A stretch of DNA of 52,622 nucleotides from Bacteroidales bacterium UBA5226. GTDB lineage: Bacteria; Bacteroidota; Bacteroidia; Bacteroidales; UBA932. The notes below the pieces were generated by a model, which had not been told where the DNA came from, searched no databases, and saw only the letters and a program-made list of their open reading frames with translations. The position numbers were made by a program, and so were the translations under genes. The stretch spans positions 17,439-70,060 of the forward strand of contig DHUU01000016.1 in the NCBI GenBank assembly GCA_002409325.1, given 5' to 3'. Below are positions 25,652 through 32,390 of this stretch, one piece after another; position 1 is the stretch's first letter; every line of letters begins with the position of its first letter.

Positions 25652-28090
25652 CACAGCCCCGGTTTCCTGTCTGAGTGCTTCCAGCAGACGTCCGGTAATT
25701 TGATCCACATAGGCATCGGTCAGGGTTTTCTGCGGATCCTGGAACACAAGACTCAGCGCGTATTGCTTTTTCCCCTCAGGAATTCCTTTTCCTGTGTAGA
25801 CATCAAAAAGGCTAACCGATTTCAATAATCGTTTCTCGGTTTTTAAGGCTATCTCGTACAATTGCCGGTAAGTTATGTTTTCGCCCACCACAAGAGCCAG
25901 GTCTCTATGTACCTCGGGGAAACGTTGCAACCCGGCGAATTGTGCCCTGTTGTTGCGGATCATATTAAAGAAAAGGTCCCAATTGATCTCGGCTGCAAAT
26001 ACTTCCTGCCTTATATCCAGCACATCCAGACAGGCGCGGCTTACACGTCCCAGATCGGCCAGCACTTTCCCTTTAACCACATACCGTATTCCCTCTTGAA
26101 AAAGGTCATCCGGAGCCGGCAGGCATTCTACCCGTAAAAGGTTAAGTCCATATACCTGAGCAAGATGGTCAACATATGATTTGATCATGAAAAAATCTGT
26201 ACTCCGGGAAGGTGTATGCCAGTTCTGGCCTCTGTCGCTACCTGTGATAAACAATCCCAGGTGCTGGTATTCCCTGTAACCTTCCAGCGTATCCCCTGCT
26301 CCATTGAGCGCATACACGTTGCCTTGTTCAAAGAACCTGAGGTTGTACTGCTGTCTGTTAATATTATAGGCAATAGCCTCCAGCCCTCCCCATAGTAGTG
26401 TCTGCCGCATGGCGTTCAGGTCTCCGCTCAAAGGGTTCAGAATCCTGACCAGAGACTGTGAGGGATAAGTTCCCGGCTTTTCATAATAAAGCGCACTTGT
26501 TAGGGAATTGCACATGATTTCACGGAATCCCAGAGCCGAGAGCCGGTCGGCCACAGCATCCCTAACCCTGTGTTGTTCTGGTTTGGCCACACGCCCCATA
26601 GAAGAACAAATATTCCCTGGCAATTCTATGTTGTCGTATCCATATATTCTGAGTACCTCTTCAACCACATCACATTCGCGTTTCACATCAACCCTATAGA
26701 GAGGAACTTCCACAGTGATTGTTTTTTTGTTTTTTGTGATTACCTTCATCTCCAGAGCCTTGAGAATGGTGTCTACCACATTTTCGCCTATGTTTTTTCC
26801 CATTAGTGAGAACATCCTGGAGTAATTCAATTTTACCTGCACCGGCGATACAGGTTCGGGATACAGGTCTATAATCCTGCCAGCAACACGTGCGCCACAG
26901 ATCTCCTGCATCAGGAGGGCGGCCCGTTTGAGGGCATAAACCGTGGCATCAGGATCTGTTCCCCTCTCAAACCTGAAGCTGGCGTCTGTCTTCAATCCAT
27001 GGTGTTTTGATGTCCTTCTGATAAAGGCCGGGTGAAACCAGGCTGATTCCAGAAACAGGGAAGTCGTCTTTTCCGTTACCCCACTTCCCAGCCCTCCGAA
27101 CACACCTCCTATGCACATGGGTTCCTTTTGGTTGCATATCATCAGGTCTTGTCCGTCCAGTATTCGTTCCTGCCCATCGAGTGTTACAAAACGGCTTCCT
27201 TCATCAGCCATGCGTACTACCACACAGTCTCCCTGAATTTGTTCCCTGTCAAAGGCATGAAGGGGCTGGCCCGTTTCCAGCATAACATAATTAGTTATAT
27301 CCACCACATTGCAGATAGGTCTGATGCCTGCCATACGCAAGCGGTCCTGCATCCACACAGGAGAAGGTTCTGTTTTGATATTTTCGAGTGTAATACCACT
27401 GTATCGCGGTGCTGCCCAGGGGGCCTGAACTACCACATTGACACCCGACCCCGAAGGATCTTCCCTGAAATAACTAACATCGGGTCTGTGAACCGCAACC
27501 TCTTTTCCACGGCAGGCATACCAGGCGGCCAGGTCCCGGGCAACACCCAGGTGTGATGCTGCGTCTATCCTGTTGGGGGTCAGGCCTATCTCAAAAACCT
27601 CATATGTAGGAAGATTCAGGTATTGAGCTGCGGGAATCCCCACCGGGGTTTCCGGGGGAAGGACCATGATTCCTTCGTGGGAGGTACCTATCCCAAGTTC
27701 ATCCTCGGCACAGATCATACCATGGGATTCGGTGCCACGGATTTTTGATTTTTTAATCGTCACCTGATTCCCATTGGCAAAAGTAAGTTGTGTGCCCACA
27801 GTGGCCAGAAGCACTTTCTGGCCGGCAGCCACGTTAGGAGCCCCACAAACTACCTGTACAGGATCTCCTTCTCCGGTAAGGACAGAGGTCAGAGACAAGT
27901 GATCCGAGCCCGCGAGCTTCTCGCAGGAGAGCACCTCGGCAGTCACCACACCCCGAAGCCCTCCGGGTGCCGTTTCTGTGATTTCCAGTGATTCTACTTC
28001 CAATCCTATCTCAGTGAGTACAGAAGCTGTCTGTGCGGCAGACATGTCCAGGGGAAGGTAATCTTTCAACCAATTGTAGAGTATCTTCAT
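25643..28090 (-). CDS. pheT: Phenylalanyl-tRNA synthetase beta subunit
   Basis: Charges tRNA-Phe with PheS, which is not in this window. 815 residues. Order: an N-terminal extension (NWLKDYLPLDMSA), a tRNA-binding OB domain (about 40-150, CGAPNVAAGQKVLLA, SHGMICAEDELGIG), B3/B4 editing domain (about 210-390, CNVVDITNYVMLETGQPLHAFD), B5 (about 400-475), the synthetase-like core (VVEEVLRIYGYDNIELP, LNPLSGDLNAMRQTLL), and an FDX-ACB anticodon-binding domain at the end (FPEVHRDLALVV). It starts nine bases after the ftsY stop, so it is probably co-transcribed with it. Confidence 0.96.
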   Translation of the reverse strand: MKILYNWLKDYLPLDMSAAQTASVLTEIGLEVESLEITETAPGGLRGVVTAEVLSCEKLAGSDHLSLTSVLTGEGDPVQVVCGAPNVAAGQKVLLATVGTQLTFANGNQVTIKKSKIRGTESHGMICAEDELGIGTSHEGIMVLPPETPVGIPAAQYLNLPTYEVFEIGLTPNRIDAASHLGVARDLAAWYACRGKEVAVHRPDVSYFREDPSGSGVNVVVQAPWAAPRYSGITLENIKTEPSPVWMQDRLRMAGIRPICNVVDITNYVMLETGQPLHAFDREQIQGDCVVVRMADEGSRFVTLDGQERILDGQDLMICNQKEPMCIGGVFGGLGSGVTEKTTSLFLESAWFHPAFIRRTSKHHGLKTDASFRFERGTDPDATVYALKRAALLMQEICGARVAGRIIDLYPEPVSPVQVKLNYSRMFSLMGKNIGENVVDTILKALEMKVITKNKKTITVEVPLYRVDVKRECDVVEEVLRIYGYDNIELPGNICSSMGRVAKPEQHRVRDAVADRLSALGFREIMCNSLTSALYYEKPGTYPSQSLVRILNPLSGDLNAMRQTLLWGGLEAIAYNINRQQYNLRFFEQGNVYALNGAGDTLEGYREYQHLGLFITGSDRGQNWHTPSRSTDFFMIKSYVDHLAQVYGLNLLRVECLPAPDDLFQEGIRYVVKGKVLADLGRVSRACLDVLDIRQEVFAAEINWDLFFNMIRNNRAQFAGLQRFPEVHRDLALVVGENITYRQLYEIALKTEKRLLKSVSLFDVYTGKGIPEGKKQYALSLVFQDPQKTLTDAYVDQITGRLLEALRQETGAVLR

Positions 28091-28099
28091 ACCTTATGA

Positions 28100-29023
28100 T
28101 CATTCAAATAAAGTGGCCACAAATGCTTTTTTATCAAAAACCTGCAAATCGTCTATTCCCTCTCCAAGTCCAATAAACTTGACAGGGATCTGCAACATAT
28201 CACTGATGCCTATAACCACTCCTCCCTTGGCCGTCCCGTCAAGCTTAGTTACTGCCAGGGCCGTTACATCGGTGGCTTTGGAAAATTCACTAGCCTGTTG
28301 ATAGGCATTCTGTCCGGTAGAACCATCCAACACCAGCAATACTTCATGTGGCGCATCGGGAATGAGCTTTTGTAGCACTTTCCGGATTTTGGACAATTCG
28401 TTCATCAGATTGACCTTGTTATGAAGACGACCGGCGGTGTCGATCAGGAGTACATCCATATCCCGGGATATGGCCGAAGCCAGTGAATCATAGGCCACGG
28501 CAGCCGGGTCACTGCCCATTGCCTGTTTTACTATAGGTGCTCCCGAACGTTCACTCCATATGGTGAGCTGTTCAATGGCAGCTGCCCTGAAAGTATCGGC
28601 TGCACCCAGCATGACTTTCAACCCCGCAGCTTTGAGTTGTGCAGCCAGTTTGCCTATGGTAGTGGTTTTCCCGACGCCATTTACCCCTACAACCAGGATC
28701 ACAAAAGGTTTTTTTGAGAAATCAAAGGGCATAACCTGGTTGGTGGCCTTGTTTTCCAGCAGGAGCGCTTCTATCTCTTCCCTAAGGTACAGGTTCAGTT
28801 CCTCTGTGTTCACGTACTTGTCCCTGCGTACCCGTTCCTCAATCCTGTCAATGATCCTGAGTGTTGTATCCACACCTACGTCTGAAGCAATGAGTGCCTC
28901 TTCCAGTTGGTCCAGGACCTGATCATCCACCCTGGAACGTCCCGTGACAGCCCTGGCCAGGCGACTGAACAGTCCTTTCCTGGTTTTTTCAAGGCCTTTA
29001 TTAAGAATATCACTATGCTGCAT
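28100..29023 (-). CDS. ftsY: Signal recognition particle receptor FtsY
   Basis: SRP-receptor GTPase that docks ribosome-nascent-chain complexes at the membrane. 307 residues: a short N domain (LEKTRKGLFSRLARAVTGR, LEEALIASDVGVDTT) and the G domain with GVNGVGKTTTIGKLA, DTFRAAAIEQL, DTAGR and TKLDGTAKGG. It lacks the long acidic A domain of E. coli FtsY. The frame extends to 29074, but the ATG at 29023 (MQHSDIL) is chosen because the promoter TATATTTG lies at 29031-29038, within that extension. Confidence 0.95.
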   Translation of the reverse strand: MQHSDILNKGLEKTRKGLFSRLARAVTGRSRVDDQVLDQLEEALIASDVGVDTTLRIIDRIEERVRRDKYVNTEELNLYLREEIEALLLENKATNQVMPFDFSKKPFVILVVGVNGVGKTTTIGKLAAQLKAAGLKVMLGAADTFRAAAIEQLTIWSERSGAPIVKQAMGSDPAAVAYDSLASAISRDMDVLLIDTAGRLHNKVNLMNELSKIRKVLQKLIPDAPHEVLLVLDGSTGQNAYQQASEFSKATDVTALAVTKLDGTAKGGVVIGISDMLQIPVKFIGLGEGIDDLQVFDKKAFVATLFE

Positions 29024-29030
29024 AAGTTTG

Positions 29031-29038
29031 CAAATATA
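29031..29038 (-). promoter_or_regulatory. -7 promoter element of ftsY
   Basis: TATATTTG on the minus strand is an exact TAnnTTTG match, ending seven bases before the ftsY ATG. It directly follows the terminator of the ribosomal-protein operon. Confidence 0.6.
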
Positions 29039-29041
29039 AAT

Positions 29042-29073
29042 AAAAAAGACCGGCACTACAGAGCCGGTCTTCA
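29042..29073 (-). terminator. Rho-independent terminator after DUF4295
   Basis: On the minus strand, AAGACCGGC, an eight-base loop and GCCGGTCTT are followed by a T run. It separates the rpmB-rpmG-DUF4295 transcript from ftsY. Confidence 0.85.
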
Positions 29074-29093
29074 TTTATATCACCCTGATGCAG

Positions 29094-29255
29094 TCATTCT
29101 TTGCCTGCAAAGAAGTCTTTTTCTTTTTCCGGGGGGACGATACTTTCCTTAAAAATATAAGCTCCTGTACGTTCTGAGCGGACCATGCGAATGCATTTCG
29201 CGCTGCCTTTTCCTGCCGATTTATCTTTCAGTGTTGCAACCGCTTTTTTTGCCAT
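29094..29255 (-). CDS. DUF4295-family small basic protein
   Basis: A 53-residue protein beginning MAKKAVATLKDKSAGKG and ending DFFAGKE, rich in Lys and Arg. I recognise it as the DUF4295 family, which is confined to Bacteroidota and sits next to rpmG; here it follows rpmG by 17 bases. The location suggests a ribosome-associated role, but no function is established. The ATG is unambiguous and the stop is 21 bases before the terminator. Confidence 0.88.
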   Translation of the reverse strand: MAKKAVATLKDKSAGKGSAKCIRMVRSERTGAYIFKESIVPPEKEKDFFAGKE

Positions 29256-29272
29256 AATGCTTATTTTTAATA

Positions 29273-29455
29273 CTATTTGATTTCTTTGTGAAGGGTTACT
29301 TTCTTAAGGTAAGGATTGTATTTCTTACGTTCCAGTCGTTGCGTGGTATTCTTCTTATTCTTGGTGGTTATGTAACGGGATATTCCCGGGACCCCACTTT
29401 CTTTCTGTTCGGTGCATTCCAGAATGATTTGCACTCTGTTCTCTTTCTTGGCCAT
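29273..29455 (-). CDS. rpmG: 50S ribosomal protein L33 (bL33)
   Basis: 60 residues. ILECTEQKESGVPGISRYITT and NTTQRLERKKYNPYLKKVTLHKE are the L33 signature. Only one Cys (ECTEQK) remains and the second Cys pair is replaced by YNPYLK, so this is the zinc-free form. It lies 11 bases after rpmB. Confidence 0.96.
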   Translation of the reverse strand: MAKKENRVQIILECTEQKESGVPGISRYITTKNKKNTTQRLERKKYNPYLKKVTLHKEIK

Positions 29456-29466
29456 AAAACGATATA

Positions 29467-29709
29467 TTATACAATGTCAATCAAACCTTTTTCCCTGGAT
29501 GCTTTCAATGTGGCAGCCAGGCCATTCTTGTTGATAGTGCGGATTCCGGCAGCAGAAACTTTTAGTGTAATGAAACGGCCTTCCTCCTCGGACCAGAAAC
29601 GCTTGGTTCTTAAATTGGGGGCAAACTCGCGTTTGGTGCGGCGTTTTGAGTGAGACACTTTGTTCCCCACCATTCTCTTCTTACCTGTAACTTGACAAAC
29701 TCGTGCCAT
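29467..29709 (-). CDS. rpmB: 50S ribosomal protein L28 (bL28)
   Basis: 80 residues beginning MARVCQVTGKKRMVGNKVSHS, the standard L28 N-terminus, with RTKREFAPNLRTKRFW in the middle. First gene of the rpmB-rpmG-DUF4295 transcript, behind its own promoter at 29752-29783. Confidence 0.97.
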   Translation of the reverse strand: MARVCQVTGKKRMVGNKVSHSKRRTKREFAPNLRTKRFWSEEEGRFITLKVSAAGIRTINKNGLAATLKASREKGLIDIV

Positions 29710-29751
29710 GGTATCTAAATTTATGTGATTTTATTCATTTTTAAGGGGCTG

Positions 29752-29783
29752 CAAATATCCGCATTTTTTTTGGAAACCCAAAA
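29752..29783 (-). promoter_or_regulatory. Promoter of rpmB-rpmG-DUF4295 (-33 and -7)
   Basis: On the minus strand, TTTTG (29779-29783), a 19-base spacer and GATATTTG (29752-29759) fit the Bacteroidota -33/-7 layout with one mismatch. It starts right at the lepB stop, so this operon can be transcribed independently. Confidence 0.6.
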
Positions 29784-29784
29784 T

Positions 29785-31119
29785 TTATTTAAACCGGACC
29801 TTCAGGATACGGTTCCATCGTATCCGGGATGGAAATGATTTGTTTTTATCTGTGGAAAACCAGACAATAACGGGGTTCCCCACTATCCTGTCTTCAGGAA
29901 CAAATCCCCAGTATCGGGAATCCAGTGAGTTGTGACGGTTGTCTCCCATCATAAAGTAGTAATCCATGCCAAAAGTATAGTCTGCTGTCTTCTGGCCGTC
30001 TATATAATACAGACCGTCCTTTTCCTCAAACGTATGCCCTTCATAGACCGTAATGATACGTCTGTACAGGGGCAGATTCTGTGGTGTCAGGGTCACTTTC
30101 ACGCCTGCCTTAGGTATCCACAGAGGTCCGTAATTATCTCTTGTCCAGGGAAAATCAGGAGACGTAACAAAGGGGAAAAGCATCATTTGTGAATCGGGAT
30201 AATCGGGAGGAAAAACATCGACGTTTTGCGTAACGGATACAATGTTGCGTAAGGCAGAAACTTCCTCAGCTATTTCCTCATTCATGGGCAGTGACGGGTA
30301 TCCGGGAATGCGGTTGTCATAAAAGGCTTCTGCCGGAGAAATACTGTATTTATCCAGAAGGCGCTGGTTCAGGGTCTGTCCGTCTGTCACAACTGTATAG
30401 GTGGTTCTGATACCAGAAAATGAAGGCTGCGCCTGCCCGTTTACATAAACCTTGCCATCCCTGAGGTGCAGGGTGTCCCCGGCAAGCGCCACACAGCGTT
30501 TTACATAATTGTCCTCCTTCCCGGCCGGCCTTATTATTACCGGACCGTAATGCTCCAGAGTGTTTTTGCGGCCGTTAAGTCTTACATGCGTATAGTAATC
30601 ATCGGTAGGGTAATTGACCAGTACCGTATCACCATGCGGAAAATTGAAAACCACCATGTCATCCCTACCGACTTGAGAAAAACCCGCCATACGTTTGTAT
30701 GGTCTTTCAATAAGCCTGGAATACGACTCCTTCCCAAAGATGACATTGTGTGTCAGGGGGATCGTCAGTGGGTGTTGAGGACGTTTTGGTCCGTATTTCA
30801 ATTTCCCCACAAACAGGTAGTCCCCCGTCATCAGGGTATTCTCCATGGAAGACGTGGGAATCATATAGGCTTCAAAGAAAAAGTATTTTACAAATGTAGC
30901 GGCAATCAAAGCAAATATGATTGCATCGACCCATTCCAGCAGAATGTTACGTTTTGCCGACTTTTTAGGATTCTTTTTCCAGAAAGCCCATTTGACCTTT
31001 TTTGTTATATAAATATCGAATATAATGATAAGGCCAAAGAGCCACCATAAGTTACCCAACCAGATAACCCACAACAGGTAACAGGCGGCAACCAGTGAAA
31101 ATCTGATCCAGCGGTTCAA
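29785..31119 (-). CDS. lepB: Signal peptidase I
   Basis: Membrane serine protease that removes signal peptides (family S26). 444 residues. The N-terminal hydrophobic segment FSLVAACYLLWVIWLGNLWWLFGLIII is followed by a second membrane stretch near VDAIIFALIAATFVKYFFF. The nucleophile Ser is in MIPTSSMENTLMTGDYLFV and the general-base Lys in NYVKRCVALAGD. The C-terminal signature is YFMMGDNRHNSLDSRYWGFVPEDRIVG. Between these a roughly 130-residue insertion enlarges the enzyme, as is usual in Bacteroidales. It starts eight bases after rplT, so secretion and ribosomal genes are coupled here. Confidence 0.96.
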   Translation of the reverse strand: MNRWIRFSLVAACYLLWVIWLGNLWWLFGLIIIFDIYITKKVKWAFWKKNPKKSAKRNILLEWVDAIIFALIAATFVKYFFFEAYMIPTSSMENTLMTGDYLFVGKLKYGPKRPQHPLTIPLTHNVIFGKESYSRLIERPYKRMAGFSQVGRDDMVVFNFPHGDTVLVNYPTDDYYTHVRLNGRKNTLEHYGPVIIRPAGKEDNYVKRCVALAGDTLHLRDGKVYVNGQAQPSFSGIRTTYTVVTDGQTLNQRLLDKYSISPAEAFYDNRIPGYPSLPMNEEIAEEVSALRNIVSVTQNVDVFPPDYPDSQMMLFPFVTSPDFPWTRDNYGPLWIPKAGVKVTLTPQNLPLYRRIITVYEGHTFEEKDGLYYIDGQKTADYTFGMDYYFMMGDNRHNSLDSRYWGFVPEDRIVGNPVIVWFSTDKNKSFPSRIRWNRILKVRFK

Positions 31120-31127
31120 AACCCTGA

Positions 31128-31472
31128 TTATTTAATGGAGCTGATTACGGCTTCAAATGCCTGGGGATTGTTCATGGCCAGGTCTGCAAGAACCTTACGG
31201 TTAAGGCCTATATTGGCCTTGTTCATTTTGCCCATAAACTGTGAATAGGACATACCATGCATGCGTGCGGCAGCGTTGATGCGCTGGATCCAAAGGGCGC
31301 GGAAAGTGCGCTTTTTGTTTTTACGGTCACGGTATGCATAAGTCAAACCTTTTTCATACGTATTTTTGGCTACCGTCCAGACATTGCGGCGTGCCAGAAA
31401 ATTACCCTTCGTCTGTTTTAGAATTTTTTTGCGTCTGGCCTTGGAGGCCGCTGAATTTACCGATCTTGGCAT
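31128..31472 (-). CDS. rplT: 50S ribosomal protein L20 (bL20)
   Basis: 114 residues: MPRSVNSAASKARRKKILKQTKGNFLARRN and WIQRINAAARMHGMSYSQFM are diagnostic. In other bacteria L20 represses its own operon through a leader RNA; here the 84-base gap before it carries a hairpin (31489-31535). Confidence 0.97.
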   Translation of the reverse strand: MPRSVNSAASKARRKKILKQTKGNFLARRNVWTVAKNTYEKGLTYAYRDRKNKKRTFRALWIQRINAAARMHGMSYSQFMGKMNKANIGLNRKVLADLAMNNPQAFEAVISSIK

Positions 31473-31488
31473 AATTTTAATTCTTTGC

Positions 31489-31535
31489 GACTGGCAGCGT
31501 TCTCCTCCTTTGAGAATCTTCCCGGCTGGTCAGTC
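31489..31535 (-). promoter_or_regulatory. Hairpin in the rpmI-rplT spacer, possible ribosomal-protein leader
   Basis: On the minus strand GACTGACCAGC pairs with GCTGCCAGTC around an internal loop. The apical region contains AAGGAGGAG (31502-31510), a Shine-Dalgarno-like run lying 31 bases from the rplT ATG, too far to serve it. A regulatory role is inferred from position only. Confidence 0.35.
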
Positions 31536-31556
31536 TGGTTATTGTTATTTGCAGTA

Positions 31557-31751
31557 TTAAGCACAAATCAGTTCTTTGATGCGCTTTTCATCCGTTTTAT
31601 CCACTAATGAGGAATAAGTCAGATTCCTTTTCTGCTTTTTGGTTTTTTTTGTCAAAATATGACTGTGGTAAGCGTGTTTCCGCTTAACCTTTCCGGTTCC
31701 GGTGAGCGTAAAACGCTTTTTGGCTCCGGGGTTGGTTTTCATTTTGGGCAT
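31557..31751 (-). CDS. rpmI: 50S ribosomal protein L35 (bL35)
   Basis: 64 residues: MPKMKTNPGAKKRFTLTGTGKVKRKHAYHSH is the L35 signature. It lies between infC (16-base gap) and rplT in the standard infC-rpmI-rplT order. Confidence 0.97.
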   Translation of the reverse strand: MPKMKTNPGAKKRFTLTGTGKVKRKHAYHSHILTKKTKKQKRNLTYSSLVDKTDEKRIKELICA

Positions 31752-31767
31752 AATCTATTCTTAATGG

Positions 31768-32373
31768 TTATTTTTTCTTCACATTTGCTTTATTCGGGCC
31801 CAGCATCATAATCATGCGTTTCCCCTCCAGTTTTGGCATCTGTTCTGCTTTCCCGTAATCTTCAAGGTCCACTGCAAACCTGAGTAACAGTTTTTCGCCC
31901 TGCTCAGAGAATACGATGGAACGACCCCTGAAAAAAACAAAAGCTTTCACCTTGGCGCCTTCTTTGAGGAATTCAATGGCATGCTTAAGTTTAAACTGGT
32001 AATCATGTTCATCTGTATTGGGCCCGAAGCGGATTTCCTTAACAATAATCTTAGAGGCATTTGCCTTCATCTCCTTGGCTTTTTTCCGCTTCTGATACAA
32101 AAACTTCTGGTAGTCAGTGATCTTACAAACCGGGGGGTCAGTCTGGGCCGAGATCTCCACCAGATCAAGGTTCATCTTTTCTGCCAATTTCAAAGCCTGT
32201 GCCAGAGGATAAATTCCAGGCTTTTCAATATTATCTCCCACAACGCGTACCTGTGGAGCGTCAATTTCGGCATTGACCCTGGGGCCGTCATCCTGCGGGG
32301 AACTCCTGTGATAATTTTTACCCTGGTAATTCCTTCTTTGTGGCGCAGCGTTTGGTCTGTAAGACGTTCCGAT
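31768..32373 (-). CDS. infC: Translation initiation factor IF-3, apparent ATC start codon
   Basis: IF-3 binds the 30S subunit, keeps subunits apart and rejects non-canonical start codons. The core is unmistakable: RVVGDNIEKPGIYPLAQALKL, LDLVEISAQTDPPVCKITDY, KEIRFGPNTDEHDYQFKL and AKVKAFVFFRGRSIVF. The GTG at 32241 lies inside the conserved RVVGDN and cannot be the start. Upstream the frame stays open to a TAA at the thrS end without any ATG, GTG or TTG. A perfect AGGAGG eight bases before an ATC (32371-32373) makes ATC the likely start, giving 201 residues with a Gln/Asn/Arg-rich N-terminus and INAEID-like segment VNAEIDAPQVRVVG. A rare start codon on infC is known elsewhere to allow autoregulation by IF-3 itself. 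Confidence 0.9.
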   Translation of the reverse strand: MGTSYRPNAAPQRRNYQGKNYHRSSPQDDGPRVNAEIDAPQVRVVGDNIEKPGIYPLAQALKLAEKMNLDLVEISAQTDPPVCKITDYQKFLYQKRKKAKEMKANASKIIVKEIRFGPNTDEHDYQFKLKHAIEFLKEGAKVKAFVFFRGRSIVFSEQGEKLLLRFAVDLEDYGKAEQMPKLEGKRMIMMLGPNKANVKKK

Positions 32374-32387
32374 AACTTGTTCCTCCT
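32371..32387 (-). promoter_or_regulatory. Shine-Dalgarno AGGAGG plus ATC start of infC
   Basis: On the minus strand AGGAGG (32382-32387), eight bases of spacer, then ATC (32371-32373). It begins three bases after the thrS stop. Most genes in this window have no Shine-Dalgarno sequence, so its presence here decides the start. Confidence 0.8.
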
Positions 32388-32390
32388 GTA

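Noticed and set aside
31502..31510. AAGGAGGAG as the Shine-Dalgarno sequence of rplT
   Set aside because: It is 31 bases from the ATG, and no other start codon lies at a suitable distance.
32239..32241. GTG as the infC start codon
   Set aside because: It encodes the second Val of the conserved RVVGDN motif, so starting there would remove the IF-3 N-terminal region.
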